From Rummeliibacillus suwonensis (GTDB lineage Bacteria; Bacillota; Bacilli; Bacillales_A; Planococcaceae): a DNA stretch of 64,000 bases. Position numbers and translations under genes: made by a program. Below are positions 37,118 through 45,473 of the stretch, one piece after another (position 1 is the stretch's first letter; every line of letters starts with the position of its first letter). The notes below the pieces were generated by a model that was not told the origin of the DNA, searched no databases, and saw nothing but the letters and a program-made list of their open reading frames with translations. The stretch spans positions 2,541,078-2,605,077 of the forward strand of contig NZ_VCBL01000001.1 in NCBI RefSeq assembly GCF_007896435.1, read 5' to 3'.

Positions 37118-37146
37118 TTGACATTTGTAAAATAGAAAATTATGAT
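37118..37146 (+). promoter_or_regulatory. Near-consensus sigma-A promoter of an sRNA
   Basis: -35 TTGACA (37118-37123, perfect consensus) and -10 TATGAT (37141-37146) are 17 bases apart. No coding frame follows; a terminator lies 45 bases after the predicted start. Confidence 0.7.
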
Positions 37147-37152
37147 TAACTA

Positions 37153-37234
37153 GGATTCTTACATAAGTAAGACTCAATAATCTCAGACAAAAGCCTTGCA
37201 CAAATTTCTATTGTGCAAGGCTTTTGTTTTTTTT
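37153..37234 (+). ncRNA. Short antisense-type sRNA (candidate antitoxin RNA)
   Basis: Predicted start near 37153. A small hairpin TCTTAC-ATAA-GTAAGA (37157-37172) is followed by a 15-bp terminator stem (AAAAGCCTTGCACAA with TTGTGCAAGGCTTTT, 37189-37225) and eight T. The RNA is ~80 nt. Its 3' end meets the stop codon of the opposite 27-codon ORF, and its whole length would be complementary to that gene's 3' UTR. This is the architecture of TxpA/RatA and BsrG/SR4. Confidence 0.6.
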
Positions 37235-37316
37235 AATATTCTGTATCGCCCAAAATACTAAAAACTGTTGTGTTCAGAATCATCATAGCAACGATTGAAA
37301 TAATTTCTATTGCCAT
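37233..37316 (-). CDS. 27-residue hydrophobic peptide, candidate type I toxin
   Basis: ATG at 37316 follows AAGGAAGTG with a 7-base gap. The product starts MAIEIISIVAMMILNTTVFS and ends LGDTEY: one hydrophobic membrane-type stretch with a polar tail. It is too short for routine annotation. It converges on a strongly promoted sRNA, and its mRNA would end at 37059. It is not recognisable as TxpA/BsrG or Fst by sequence, so the function is inferred only from size, hydrophobicity and layout. Confidence 0.5.
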   Translation of the reverse strand: MAIEIISIVAMMILNTTVFSILGDTEY

Positions 37317-37400
37317 CTAATTTCACTTCCTTGTTATCTGCAATACTCTATTTTATAAAACCTTTAAAATATGTTTCCTAATAATATGTTTATAACCGTA

Positions 37401-37619
37401 TAAAGTGAAGCTCCATCCGTGGGGGTTTTCTTCATCCCCCACTGAACTAGAGGAACTCAGGTTAAGAACGCCACGTCCTGTGGCAACACCTGAGTGACCA
37501 ACATCCTGCCCGCCCCAACCAATCGGACTTTTACGGGCAGTTGTTCCCCCACCTATCTTTCTCGTTTCTCTCCAAATCTTGAGACGGGGGTCTTACTGCC
37601 CGTTAAAGCGGGATAAATA
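37401..37619 (+). repeat. Two-hairpin dispersed repeat with a second repeat nested inside
   Basis: It starts TAAAGTGAAGCTCC. Hairpin I is GTGGGGG/CCCCCAC. AACCAATCGGACTTTTACGG leads to hairpin II with CGGGCAG/CTGCCCG and CCCCC/GGGGG, compensatory changes relative to CAGGCAG/CTGCCTG elsewhere. Between the hairpins (37443-37517) lies an extra module: GCCAC-GTCCT-GTGGC (37470-37484) flanked by CTCAGG/CCTGAG. Confidence 0.75.
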
Positions 37620-37920
37620 ATAATAACGATTCATAGATTCTGATAAAAAGCATATTGTTCATATCTATTCTCCCGCAAGTCAACACTTTTCGTAAACAAA
37701 TTGCTTGCTCCTCATTCCCCATCTTTCCTACTGCTTGTGACTGGAGTCTTATAGTGGAGGATTCCTGCTGTTCCAGAGTAATTTTTATATAATTTGGAGC
37801 ATATTTTTTAAGAAAAGGCTCTTTCAAAATCTATTAAATTATTATAATCAAAATCATACTTTTCTGCAAAGATTTTTTACTATGTTGCACTCCATGATCA
37901 TTTTTTTATTTCAAAAAGAC

Positions 37921-37948
37921 TTGCCTTTTTTATAATTCCCTGTATAAT
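37921..37948 (+). promoter_or_regulatory. Promoter of a second sRNA-like unit
   Basis: TTGCCT (37921-37926) and TATAAT (37943-37948) are 16 bases apart, and a structured non-coding stretch follows. Confidence 0.5.
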
Positions 37949-37954
37949 AATATT

Positions 37955-38043
37955 TTAGGTGCCAAACCTATGTGATTATTTACTTGTAAATAATCACGAA
38001 AAGAACGCCATAAACGGCACGGATTGCCGGGCGTTCTTTTTTA
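37955..38043 (+). ncRNA. Putative sRNA with a perfect 12-bp hairpin and tandem terminators
   Basis: GTGATTATTTAC (37972-37983) is perfectly inverted as GTAAATAATCAC (37986-37997). Next comes a branched terminator (AAGAACGCC...GGCGTTCTT with inner CGGCA/TGCCG, then six T). A second terminator (AGCAGGC/GCCTGCT and T run) ends at 38072. No family is recognised. It could also be a leader for the gene at 38230, but two terminators and a separate upstream stretch favour an independent RNA. Confidence 0.5.
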
Positions 38044-38045
38044 TG

Positions 38046-38072
38046 AGCAGGCAAGATGAGCGCCTGCTTTTT
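38046..38072 (+). terminator. Second terminator after the putative sRNA
   Basis: AGCAGGC (38046-38052) pairs with GCCTGCT (38062-38068) and six T follow. Confidence 0.65.
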
Positions 38073-38229
38073 TATTTTGTCTTAATTCCTCTTACCCTTC
38101 TTTTTTCCAAAAACATTCCTAAAGTGGCTTCCATTTTGATTTTGACATATTCCTGACATATTCCTTATTTAACATAAGGTTGAGGCATTTGATACATAAT
38201 ACCTAATCATTATTTATGGAGGGATTTTT

Positions 38230-39006
38230 ATGTCTATTAATATCAATTCATTATTATCGTCTTCAGCTATTGATTGGCTGAATAACACTTCTAGTACTTC
38301 AACAACATCTACTTCCAGTAATTCAGATGACTATAGTTCCTTATTATCGAGTTTAGAAAGTACTGACTCTACTTCTATTAGTGATTTAGCAAGCCTATTG
38401 TCAGATTCATCATCATCTACAAGCACTTTGGAATCATTATTGAACAAAAGAACAGAGATACTCCAACAAAAGTATGAACTTGTGAATAGTGATTCTCAGA
38501 CAGAAGATACGACTTCTCAGTTAAAATCATTACAAGAACAATTAGATGACATCAATGAACAATTGTCGTCTGCTCTTCTAGAACAAGAAAGTTCTTCAAA
38601 TATAAGTTCCTATTTAACAAGTGATAGTGTAACAAATTCTAATTCTTATGATGATCTATCAAGTCTATTCGAACAAACTTCAGCATTAACACAATTAAAA
38701 ATGTTAACAACGGCTAAAACCAATTTAGAAAATCAATCTAAGCTATTGCAAAGCGAAGTGGATGAGGAGGGGGACTCAAGTTTAGCCTATAGTCGTTTAC
38801 AAAAGGTAAACGCAAATCTAGAGTTATTAACTAACCAAATTATGAGTTCATTGAGCTCTAGCAATACAAATAGTAGTCTATGGTCATCGCTTAACGCCTC
38901 AGCAGCTCTAACACAATATCAAATAGCCAATAACACAACGACTGATTCGGAAAACACCTCAGAAGATACAACATCAAAAGAAGAAAATACTACTGAATCA
39001 TTATAG
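38230..39006 (+). CDS. Ser/Thr-rich low-complexity protein, unknown
   Basis: A 258-aa acidic protein, extremely rich in Ser, Thr, Leu and Asn (SSTSTTSTSSNSDDYSSLLS). Two regions predict coiled coil (~70-115, LNKRTEILQQKYELVNSD; ~145-200). There is no signal peptide or membrane span. TGGAGGGA precedes the ATG. The style closely resembles the N-terminal ~170 residues of the transglycosylase at 56027, so the two may share an export or surface role. The function is unknown. Confidence 0.7.
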   Translation: MSININSLLSSSAIDWLNNTSSTSTTSTSSNSDDYSSLLSSLESTDSTSISDLASLLSDSSSSTSTLESLLNKRTEILQQKYELVNSDSQTEDTTSQLKSLQEQLDDINEQLSSALLEQESSSNISSYLTSDSVTNSNSYDDLSSLFEQTSALTQLKMLTTAKTNLENQSKLLQSEVDEEGDSSLAYSRLQKVNANLELLTNQIMSSLSSSNTNSSLWSSLNASAALTQYQIANNTTTDSENTSEDTTSKEENTTESL

Positions 39007-39075
39007 ATTGAAACTTCACCTAATAGAGGGTTTCCCCCTCTACAGGGTGTTAGCTGAAACACTTGGCGGCTCTCT
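39004..39075 (+). repeat. Two-hairpin dispersed repeat, 5' half
   Basis: ATTGAAACTTC, then hairpin I CACCTAATAGAGGG/CCCTCTACAGGGTG and GTTAGCTGAAACACTTGGCG. It starts at the stop of the Ser/Thr-rich gene and probably doubles as its terminator. Hairpin II is missing. Confidence 0.6.
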
Positions 39076-39408
39076 ACTAGCATACATAGGCACCAATCAA
39101 CACTTCATTAAAACCATAGGTCGAAAATATAGATGTTTTAATTCATGAATCACCAATTTGAATTTCAATATAATCATCCTGGTTCTATCATATGTATTCA
39201 TATGTGACTAATTAAAGGAACTTAGATGATCTAAATCCCTTTAAATTCAATCATTCAATAATAATCTCTTGTCACCTATTTTCTCCTATTCAACACTCCT
39301 GTAATGCCATAAAAATATTTATGTAGAAACAAATTTTTTAGGCTTACAAATAGCTTTTGATCAGAAACCATGATTATCCTTTATAAAGCCGCTCTATTTA
39401 AATCAAAT
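39076..39408. other. Gap without a recognisable gene
   Basis: AT-rich sequence between the Ser/Thr-rich gene and the pit operon terminator. No frame with a ribosome site or conserved element was seen. Confidence 0.35.
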
Positions 39409-39447
39409 AAAAAACTGTCAAAAGCTATAAGCTAATCGACAGTTTTA
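39409..39447 (-). terminator. Terminator of the phosphate transport operon
   Basis: AAAACTGTC pairs with GACAGTTTT and six T follow on the minus strand, 10 bases after the pit stop. Confidence 0.75.
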
Positions 39448-39456
39448 AAATGAATA

Positions 39457-40455
39457 TTAGAATATCAAATCTAACATAAAGTAACATATTGCTGCTAAAA
39501 TCGCAGCTATCGGCATTGTAATGATCCAAGTGATGACGATTTTACGTGCTACGCCCCATTTAACACCTTTTATGCGCTGAGCAGATCCTACCCCCATAAT
39601 CGCTGAAGAGATGACATGTGTGGTACTAACAGGCAAGTGAATTAATGTTGCACCGAAAATAACAGATGCTGACGCTAAATCGGATGCCGCACCATTTATA
39701 GGACGTAGCTTCATAATCTTGCCACCTACTGTTTTGATGATTTTATAACCACCAATTGAAGTTCCTAACCCCATAGCAGTAGCTGCTGCTATACGTACCC
39801 ATAATGGAATATCTCCACCAGCTTGCCAGCCAGCAGCAATTAATGCCATCGTAATGATCCCCATAGCCTTTTGCGCATCATTCGTACCATGCGTAAAGGA
39901 TTGAAGTGCTGCCGTACAAATTTGTAAAAGCCTTATACCCTTATTTGTCTTATAAAGACTCGCCTTTTTGAATATCACTTTAAATAGTGACATCACTAAA
40001 AAGCCAGCTAAAATAGCGATAAATGGAGATAATAGTAAAGCTTCTAAAATTTTGATAAAGCCACTATAATTCAAGATATCAAATCCTGCCGCTGCAATAG
40101 CTGCACCTGCTATAGAACCGATAATTGCATGTGAAGAACTAGATGGGATGCCGTAATACCAAGTCAGCAGATTCCAAATAATCGCAGCTATTAATGCCGC
40201 TAAAATGACAAGCGAACCGTTCGATAAAGCGAAAGGATCTACAATATCTTTTGTAATGGCTTTTGCTACACCAGTAAAAGTAATAGCCCCTATAAAGTTC
40301 ATAACCGCTGCCATTATCACCGCTATTTTAGGTGGTAAAGCTCTTGTTGAAACGGACGTTGCAATAGCATTAGCTGTATCATGAAAACCATTAATAAAAT
40401 CAAAAACAAGTGCGAAAATGACGACTAACACGGTTAATATAACTATTGAATCCAT
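39457..40455 (-). CDS. pit: Low-affinity inorganic phosphate transporter, PiT family
   Basis: A 332-aa membrane protein with about ten hydrophobic spans. The duplicated PiT signature is visible as DFINGFHDTANAIATSVSTR near the N-terminus and FTHGTNDAQKAMGII in the second half. It moves metal-phosphate with protons. It lies 17 bases after a DUF47 gene in the common PiT-accessory operon. Confidence 0.94.
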   Translation of the reverse strand: MDSIVILTVLVVIFALVFDFINGFHDTANAIATSVSTRALPPKIAVIMAAVMNFIGAITFTGVAKAITKDIVDPFALSNGSLVILAALIAAIIWNLLTWYYGIPSSSSHAIIGSIAGAAIAAAGFDILNYSGFIKILEALLLSPFIAILAGFLVMSLFKVIFKKASLYKTNKGIRLLQICTAALQSFTHGTNDAQKAMGIITMALIAAGWQAGGDIPLWVRIAAATAMGLGTSIGGYKIIKTVGGKIMKLRPINGAASDLASASVIFGATLIHLPVSTTHVISSAIMGVGSAQRIKGVKWGVARKIVITWIITMPIAAILAAICYFMLDLIF

Positions 40456-40472
40456 TCGTTATTTTTCGCTCC

Positions 40473-41093
40473 TTAAACATTACGCATAATAATTGTTTCC
40501 ATCGTGTTCGCCACGTTTTGACAATCATCTGCGATTTCTTCTAGTTGTTCATAAATATCTCTTAATTGAATAATACGGATTGGATCTTTTTCATGTAAGA
40601 ATAATTGCTTGATGGAAGTACGTAAGACTTCATCACATTTACTTTCGTAATCTTTTATTAAAATAGCATTTTCGCGCATGCTAGGTAAATTTTTATTTGC
40701 TAATTTCTCCATTGCTTTTACAACTTCATCTGCACTTTTGACAATATAACCAACAAATGTAGTCACAGACTGATTCGTCTCAGTTAATGCAAACATATCA
40801 AAATGTGCGACACATTCTTCCATACCGTCAAGAACATCATCCATACTATTTGCTAAAGCAAGGATATCTTCTCTTTCAATAGGCGTCATAAACGACTTAT
40901 TAAGCATGACAATTAATTCATGAATGAGTGAATCACCATCTGTTTCATATCTCTTCATCCGCGTACTAATTTTGTGTAAATCCTCTAAATTGTGAATTTG
41001 AAAGTCATTGACATAATGTACTGCCTCTTGAACGTTGACTGAAATTTTTTGTAATATTTCGAAGAATGGATCTTCTTTTTTTCGACTAAACAT
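40473..41093 (-). CDS. DUF47 PhoU-like PiT accessory protein
   Basis: A 206-aa all-helical PhoU-like protein (DEVVKAMEKLANKNLPSMRE, DYESKCDEVLRTSIKQLF). The acidic E/DxxxD patterns bind metals in relatives. It is encoded directly upstream of pit, and its family modulates PiT activity. Confidence 0.9.
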   Translation of the reverse strand: MFSRKKEDPFFEILQKISVNVQEAVHYVNDFQIHNLEDLHKISTRMKRYETDGDSLIHELIVMLNKSFMTPIEREDILALANSMDDVLDGMEECVAHFDMFALTETNQSVTTFVGYIVKSADEVVKAMEKLANKNLPSMRENAILIKDYESKCDEVLRTSIKQLFLHEKDPIRIIQLRDIYEQLEEIADDCQNVANTMETIIMRNV

Positions 41094-41430
41094 AAATTCC
41101 TCCCGAAAAAAGTTAGTGTCTAAATTTGTCGTTCTAAACGCAAAAAATATCTTAACAATAAATTCACAAAAATTCTCGAAAATTTACACTAATTAACGCA
41201 AGATTTACATTCCTGTAATATTAGCGTTCACAAAATTGAAAAAAACATGCACTTTTTTAGAAAAAATTCTTGTATTTATAGTCTGAAATTAATGTAAAAA
41301 GAATATTTTGATGGAATTTTGCTTGATTTTCTAGTACTAAAGCTCTTTCAGACATACATGCACATGTCAAGTTCAACTTTCCTTCTTCAAACTATTTATG
41401 AGAGAGTTCAATTTACAAAAGAAAAGGGTT
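41094..41430. promoter_or_regulatory. Leader region of the pit operon with a PHO-box-like repeat
   Basis: TTAACA-ATAAA-TTCACA (41152-41168) matches the PhoP half-site spacing (TTAACA, 5 bases, TTAACA) in the non-coding orientation, about 60-75 bases upstream of the DUF47 start. Only two half-sites are clear. The rest of this AT-rich gap shows no gene. Confidence 0.3.
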
Positions 41431-41484
41431 TAAAAAGCAAAAAGGTACCATTCAGATTGACTGAATGATACTCTTTTGCTTTTC
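41431..41484 (-). terminator. Terminator of the histidine phosphatase gene
   Basis: AAAAGCAAAA.G.TAC.ATTCAG pairs with CTGAAT.ATAC.CTTTTGCTTTT around ATTGA, about 30 bases after the stop. It closely resembles the hairpin at 292-341. Confidence 0.7.
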
Positions 41485-41514
41485 ATGATTGATTGACGAA
41501 ATCTTTTAGAATAA

Positions 41515-42105
41515 CTAAATGATTTCATCCGAATGATTGTTCAAATGGTGAATTTCATTATACTTATCTAACCACCATTTTCCGTCAGCGTTGTAAATAG
41601 TACTGACACCGCCATTTGACAGACGAACGCTTGGAGGAAAAATCGAAGCATTTTCTACCATCGTAAAAAGTGTATGTATAACAGCGCCATGCGTCACTAA
41701 GATCACGTTTCCATCAGAATATCGATTATCGATTATTTGTAATCCACTGACTATCCTTTTTTTCAATTCTTCTATGGTTTCTTGATTTGGATATTCTTTA
41801 TGGGGATATGCCTTTCTTCTTTCTTCATAAGTCATCCCTTCGGCTTCACCATATGTGCGCTCAGCAAATTCCTTTAAAGCATGAAATGGCAACTGTAATG
41901 TTTCATTCATAATAGTTGCTGTATGGGATGCCCTATTCAAGGTACTTGTAACTATTGCATCACATTTTATTTTTTCAAAATAACTTCTACATGCAATCGC
42001 TTGTTTTTCTCCTCTTTTGTTTAATGCTGTATTTCTTCCACCTTGAAGTCTGCCTTCACGATTCCAATCCGTTTCGCCATGACGTACAATATATATTTTT
42101 GTCAT
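41515..42105 (-). CDS. Histidine phosphatase (phosphoglycerate-mutase-like) family protein
   Basis: A 196-aa enzyme with the RHG motif (YIVRHGETDWN) at residues 5-15, the second catalytic His in VILVTHGAVIHTL, and the acid residue in FAERTYGEAEG. This branch includes phosphatases acting on small phosphometabolites such as alpha-ribazole phosphate or 3-phosphoglycerate. The substrate cannot be told. It is monocistronic. Confidence 0.88.
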   Translation of the reverse strand: MTKIYIVRHGETDWNREGRLQGGRNTALNKRGEKQAIACRSYFEKIKCDAIVTSTLNRASHTATIMNETLQLPFHALKEFAERTYGEAEGMTYEERRKAYPHKEYPNQETIEELKKRIVSGLQIIDNRYSDGNVILVTHGAVIHTLFTMVENASIFPPSVRLSNGGVSTIYNADGKWWLDKYNEIHHLNNHSDEII

Positions 42106-42189
42106 ATATACACCCCCTTATTAACTATGTGTACCATCGTACCATAATAATTGAAATACATTCTATATCTTCATGGAAGATTTTTAATA

Positions 42190-42999
42190 TTATCCAGCCG
42201 CTTTTATAAAACCTGCTTTTTGTGCTGCTTCTTCTGTGCAGAAAACCTTTTCCGCTTTGACCGCATCATAATTATTCATACCAGGTAGATGATATATTTT
42301 TTTACCCTTATAATTGATATTTCCTTTGATATTGCATGCCGCCCCTGGCTGAGTATTTGTATGATCCTTTTGAGATTGTTTTGTAGTAGAAGTTGTATTT
42401 GTTGAAATCCCCTTTGTTGAGTCTTCACCAGGATGCCAATTTTTGACAACCGCTTTCACAAAACCTCTATCTGTGACGTAGCCATCATATTGCCAGATAC
42501 CTTTTTTCTCGCTTTCGGCTTTTTCTTGGATCTCCTTATACTCATTTACGTGTTTGGTATTAGGCTCATAAATGTACCCAACACGAACAAGGCCTTCCCG
42601 AATCAATTGCTCTTGCACACTTTTGCCATCTGCATAAACATAGGCCAGTAAACGACCATACTTGTCTTCTTTATCTCCAACATCAAATTCCAATGTAACA
42701 TTTTTTGCATGATTTAATATCTCCCGATTTCGAGCTTGCGCTTCACGTCCAAAAGGTTGTTCTCCTAATGTTTTATGATACATTTCAGGTGCATCTACTA
42801 ATAAATAGCGTACTTTTTTTATTTCACCTTTATCTTTTACTTTTATCGTATCACCATCCATTACGCTAATAACTTCCACTTTCTCTTGATTTGAATCCTT
42901 TGTGTTTTGGGATGTATCCTCTAAAGTACAACCTGCTAGGATCACTATAGCAATGCTGCATAGTACCTTCATCCATATTTTCAATTCTGTCACCATCAT
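42190..42999 (-). CDS. Lipoprotein thermonuclease with C-terminal sunset-type domain
   Basis: A 269-aa protein with a lipobox (VILAGC) near residue 25, so it is a surface lipoprotein. The staphylococcal-nuclease domain is at ~42-170: VMDGDTIKV, VRYLLVDAPE, and the catalytic region KYGRLLAYVYADG with EGLVRVGY. A Thr/Ser-rich linker follows. The last ~45 residues (CNIKGNINYKGKKIYHLPGM, EKVFCTEEAAQKAGF) are the small domain often fused to such nucleases. It probably degrades extracellular DNA/RNA. The start has a weak ribosome site. Confidence 0.9.
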   Translation of the reverse strand: MMVTELKIWMKVLCSIAIVILAGCTLEDTSQNTKDSNQEKVEVISVMDGDTIKVKDKGEIKKVRYLLVDAPEMYHKTLGEQPFGREAQARNREILNHAKNVTLEFDVGDKEDKYGRLLAYVYADGKSVQEQLIREGLVRVGYIYEPNTKHVNEYKEIQEKAESEKKGIWQYDGYVTDRGFVKAVVKNWHPGEDSTKGISTNTTSTTKQSQKDHTNTQPGAACNIKGNINYKGKKIYHLPGMNNYDAVKAEKVFCTEEAAQKAGFIKAAG

Positions 43000-43006
43000 T
43001 CTTTAC

Positions 43007-43108
43007 TTATTTATTTCTTTTGTTATCCCATTCAACATACCAGACCCTTCTCCCATTTTGTAGCTCAACCAAGCGAAAGTTACCAAAACACTTTCGATCT
43101 GACTTCAC
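43007..43108 (-). CDS. Possible short or remnant ORF, low confidence
   Basis: A GTG-started 33-codon frame reads MKSDRKCFGNFRLVELQNGR and ends VWYVEWDNKRNK. The aromatic/charged pattern looks protein-like, but there is no ribosome site and it lies in the short gap after the PgpA gene. It may be the tail of a decayed gene. Confidence 0.2.
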   Translation of the reverse strand: MKSDRKCFGNFRLVELQNGRRVWYVEWDNKRNK

Positions 43109-43147
43109 AATGGGATTCGGATCTGGATAGGTGAGACTTGGTTATTG

Positions 43148-43696
43148 CTAGATTGTTTCTTTATCCGTAATTATTTCACCCGCTTCTTCTAGATCACGGA
43201 TACGATGAGCCAATCGAGAAGCCGCTGATGCTGCAATACTGCCCACCAAATCATCTAAAAATGTATGCACATTTTGTCCGCTCTTTGCATCAAGTCGTTG
43301 GATGATACCTGTTTTCTTTTTGTCTAAATGACCATATGTTGTGACAGCAATACTGCCATACGTAAGAACAGATCCTATTGCTAACGTTTCATCAACCCCG
43401 AATAGACTTTCATCAGATTCGATCAACTGTTGCAATGGTTGGGACAACATCCCTTTCTCTGCTAACTCATCTAATTCAACTCCAACAAGAAGTGCATGTT
43501 GGACTTCTCTTTTATTTAAAACACGTTCAACAGATCCTATACAATGTTTTATCGTTAAACCATTATTATAAGGATATTGCATTTCATAGACAATTTCTGC
43601 AATATCATTGATTGTTACACCTCGACGTTTTAGTGCACCTTTTGCCGCTTTCGCTACAATATCTGAAGACACTGATTTCATTTTTTCATTGTACAT
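43148..43696 (-). CDS. yutG: PgpA-family phosphatidylglycerophosphatase-like protein (YutG)
   Basis: A 182-aa soluble PgpA-fold protein. Key stretches are AKGALKRRGVTINDIAEIVY, GVDETLAIGSVLTYGSIAVT and HTFLDDLVGSIAASAASRLA, the last carrying the acidic LDD motif. Members dephosphorylate phosphatidylglycerol phosphate or similar lipids; the Bacillus YutG role is not fully settled. It is monocistronic. Confidence 0.85.
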   Translation of the reverse strand: MYNEKMKSVSSDIVAKAAKGALKRRGVTINDIAEIVYEMQYPYNNGLTIKHCIGSVERVLNKREVQHALLVGVELDELAEKGMLSQPLQQLIESDESLFGVDETLAIGSVLTYGSIAVTTYGHLDKKKTGIIQRLDAKSGQNVHTFLDDLVGSIAASAASRLAHRIRDLEEAGEIITDKETI

Positions 43697-43785
43697 GGAT
43701 AAACCTCATTTCTGCTAAATAATTCAGTCTATCTACCATTATACCTTTCCAAATTCATATGTTACAATTTCCCTACATACACATA

Positions 43786-44065
43786 AATCGATTTCATCAT
43801 TCAAAACATTGATAAAACACGAACATGCAATAGAGATCATTGTTAACTATCAGAACGATTAAAACATCATCTATATGAAGTGAAAGATGGCAATTCCTCA
43901 AAATGCATACGCATTCCCTTCGCGCTGTGTCTAGTCAGTGAAGCTTATTCAAATTTCTGTGAAAAAACGAGACAGAAGAGAACTCACAGTAAGATCCAAC
44001 ATGAGTTTCCGAGGAGACTAAACACTTGCCCGCAGAAAGCGCTATCTAAAGTAGCATACTAAGCA
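43786..44065 (+). repeat. Degenerate copy of the 5.1-kb composite element
   Basis: It parallels 5086-5395: AATCGATTTCATCATTC, CACGAACATGCAATA, GGCAATTCCTCAAAATGCAT, TTCGCGCTGTGTCTAGTCAG, GTGAAGCTTATTCAAA, TTTCCGAGGAGACTAAACAC and TTGCCCGCAGAAAGCGC. The right inverted arm is lost. It lies upstream of yjcH. Confidence 0.5.
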
Positions 44066-44151
44066 AATGCTAGGATATTATCCGAATGATTGAATGGTTA
44101 AATGAAAATAAAAGGATTATAGAATGAAGTCATATTAAAGGAGTGTTCGAT

Positions 44152-44874
44152 GTGGAACAAGGTACGATTAGGGATTTAGAATTTTATAGTGAAGCATTGC
44201 AAGAACCATTGGAGTTACTGATTTATCTCCCAGCAAACTATTCTCCGCTTTATAAATATTCATTATTAATCGCCTCAGATGGCAAAGACTATTTTCAACT
44301 AGGCCGGATAAGCCGTGTTGCCGATGAATATTTAGCAAATGGAGAAATTGAAAATCTAATCATTGTTGGTGTACCTTATAAAAGTATTGAAGATCGCAGA
44401 CGAAAATACTTGCCAAACGGAGATTTACATGAAGCCTATTTACGCTTTTTGGCGCATGAACTTGTGCCATATATAGACAAACATTATTCAACTTATCAAA
44501 TGGGTATGGGGCGTGCGCTTATCGGAGATTCACAAGCAGCAACTGTTTCTTTGCTTGCAGCAATCGCTTATCCCAACATTTTCGGTAAAGTTCTTTTACA
44601 GTCACCTTATGTTGACGATGCTGTATTAAACAAAGTTCGTGAAGTGAAAAATCCACATGCATTTTCTATCTATCATGTTGTAGGACTCGGTGAAACCCAA
44701 GTAGTGACAACAAGTAAGACGATCAAAGATTTTCTGACACCCAATCGTAAACTTCATGAATTATTTTTGGAAAAAGGGATCACTACTTTTTATGAAGAGT
44801 TTGATGGTCAGCATTCCTGGAAATATTGGCAATCCGATTTAAAAAGAGCCATTAAGCAAAAATTTGGCCTATAA
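44152..44874 (+). CDS. yjcH: Esterase-family alpha/beta hydrolase, YjcH type
   Basis: A 240-aa Fes/YbbA-like esterase. The nucleophile Ser is in GDSQAATVSLL (near residue 128) and the His in DGQHSWKYW; the oxyanion strand is LLIASDGKDY. GTG at 44152 is 8 bases after AAAGGAG and is preferred over GTG at 44143, which overlaps the ribosome site. It is followed by yjcG and yjcF in one block. Confidence 0.82.
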   Translation: MEQGTIRDLEFYSEALQEPLELLIYLPANYSPLYKYSLLIASDGKDYFQLGRISRVADEYLANGEIENLIIVGVPYKSIEDRRRKYLPNGDLHEAYLRFLAHELVPYIDKHYSTYQMGMGRALIGDSQAATVSLLAAIAYPNIFGKVLLQSPYVDDAVLNKVREVKNPHAFSIYHVVGLGETQVVTTSKTIKDFLTPNRKLHELFLEKGITTFYEEFDGQHSWKYWQSDLKRAIKQKFGL

Positions 44875-44954
44875 AATGGCAATATCATCCCACGAATAAA
44901 TTTTTCTGCTATACTGAAAATTGAGAACAATTAACTCCAAGGAGGTCATCCATA

Positions 44955-45470
44955 ATGAAATATGGTATTGTTGCTTTCCCTTCTAAGCAACTTCAAGACT
45001 TTGCAAATTCTTATCGTAAAAGATACGACTCTCATTATACTAAAATTACACCACATATCACATTAAAAGGTGTAACTGAAGTAAAGGATTCACAAATTGA
45101 CAGTATTTCAGGAGCTGTTAAAGAGATTTGCAATCATTTTAGTCCTCTTAAGATTCATGTATCAAAAATCAATTCATTTGCACCTGTAAATAACGCCATT
45201 TATTTAAAAATTGATCCCACAGAGGAACTTTTAGATTTACATGACGCATTGCATACAGATCCATTAGGCGGAAAAGCCGAATACAAATTTGTTCCTCATA
45301 TTACCATTGCCCAAGATATGAGCTCCGGTGAACATGACGATATTTTCGGACAATTACGTATGACAAACATTGACTTTAGTGAAAACATCAATCGTATTCA
45401 TTTATTATATCAACTTGAGGATGGCTCTTGGACAGTTTATGAAACATATCGACTAACGGGAGAAATATAG
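44955..45470 (+). CDS. yjcG: 2'-5' RNA ligase/phosphodiesterase-like protein YjcG
   Basis: A 171-aa 2H-phosphoesterase-superfamily protein. The two His-x-Thr motifs are in ITPHITLKG (~residue 36) and FVPHITIAQ (~115). The biological substrate of YjcG is unknown. AAGGAGG precedes the ATG. It is in the yjcHGF block. Confidence 0.88.
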   Translation: MKYGIVAFPSKQLQDFANSYRKRYDSHYTKITPHITLKGVTEVKDSQIDSISGAVKEICNHFSPLKIHVSKINSFAPVNNAIYLKIDPTEELLDLHDALHTDPLGGKAEYKFVPHITIAQDMSSGEHDDIFGQLRMTNIDFSENINRIHLLYQLEDGSWTVYETYRLTGEI

Positions 45471-45473
45471 TCA

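Noticed and set aside
36914-37201. 95-codon minus-strand frame
   Set aside because: It spans the yhgE end, a terminator and the sRNA promoter; no ribosome site.
37603-37827. 74-codon minus-strand frame
   Set aside because: It ends within the dispersed repeat and has no ribosome site or family pattern.
37959-38156. 65-codon plus-strand frame
   Set aside because: It runs through two intrinsic terminators; the stretch fits a structured RNA better.
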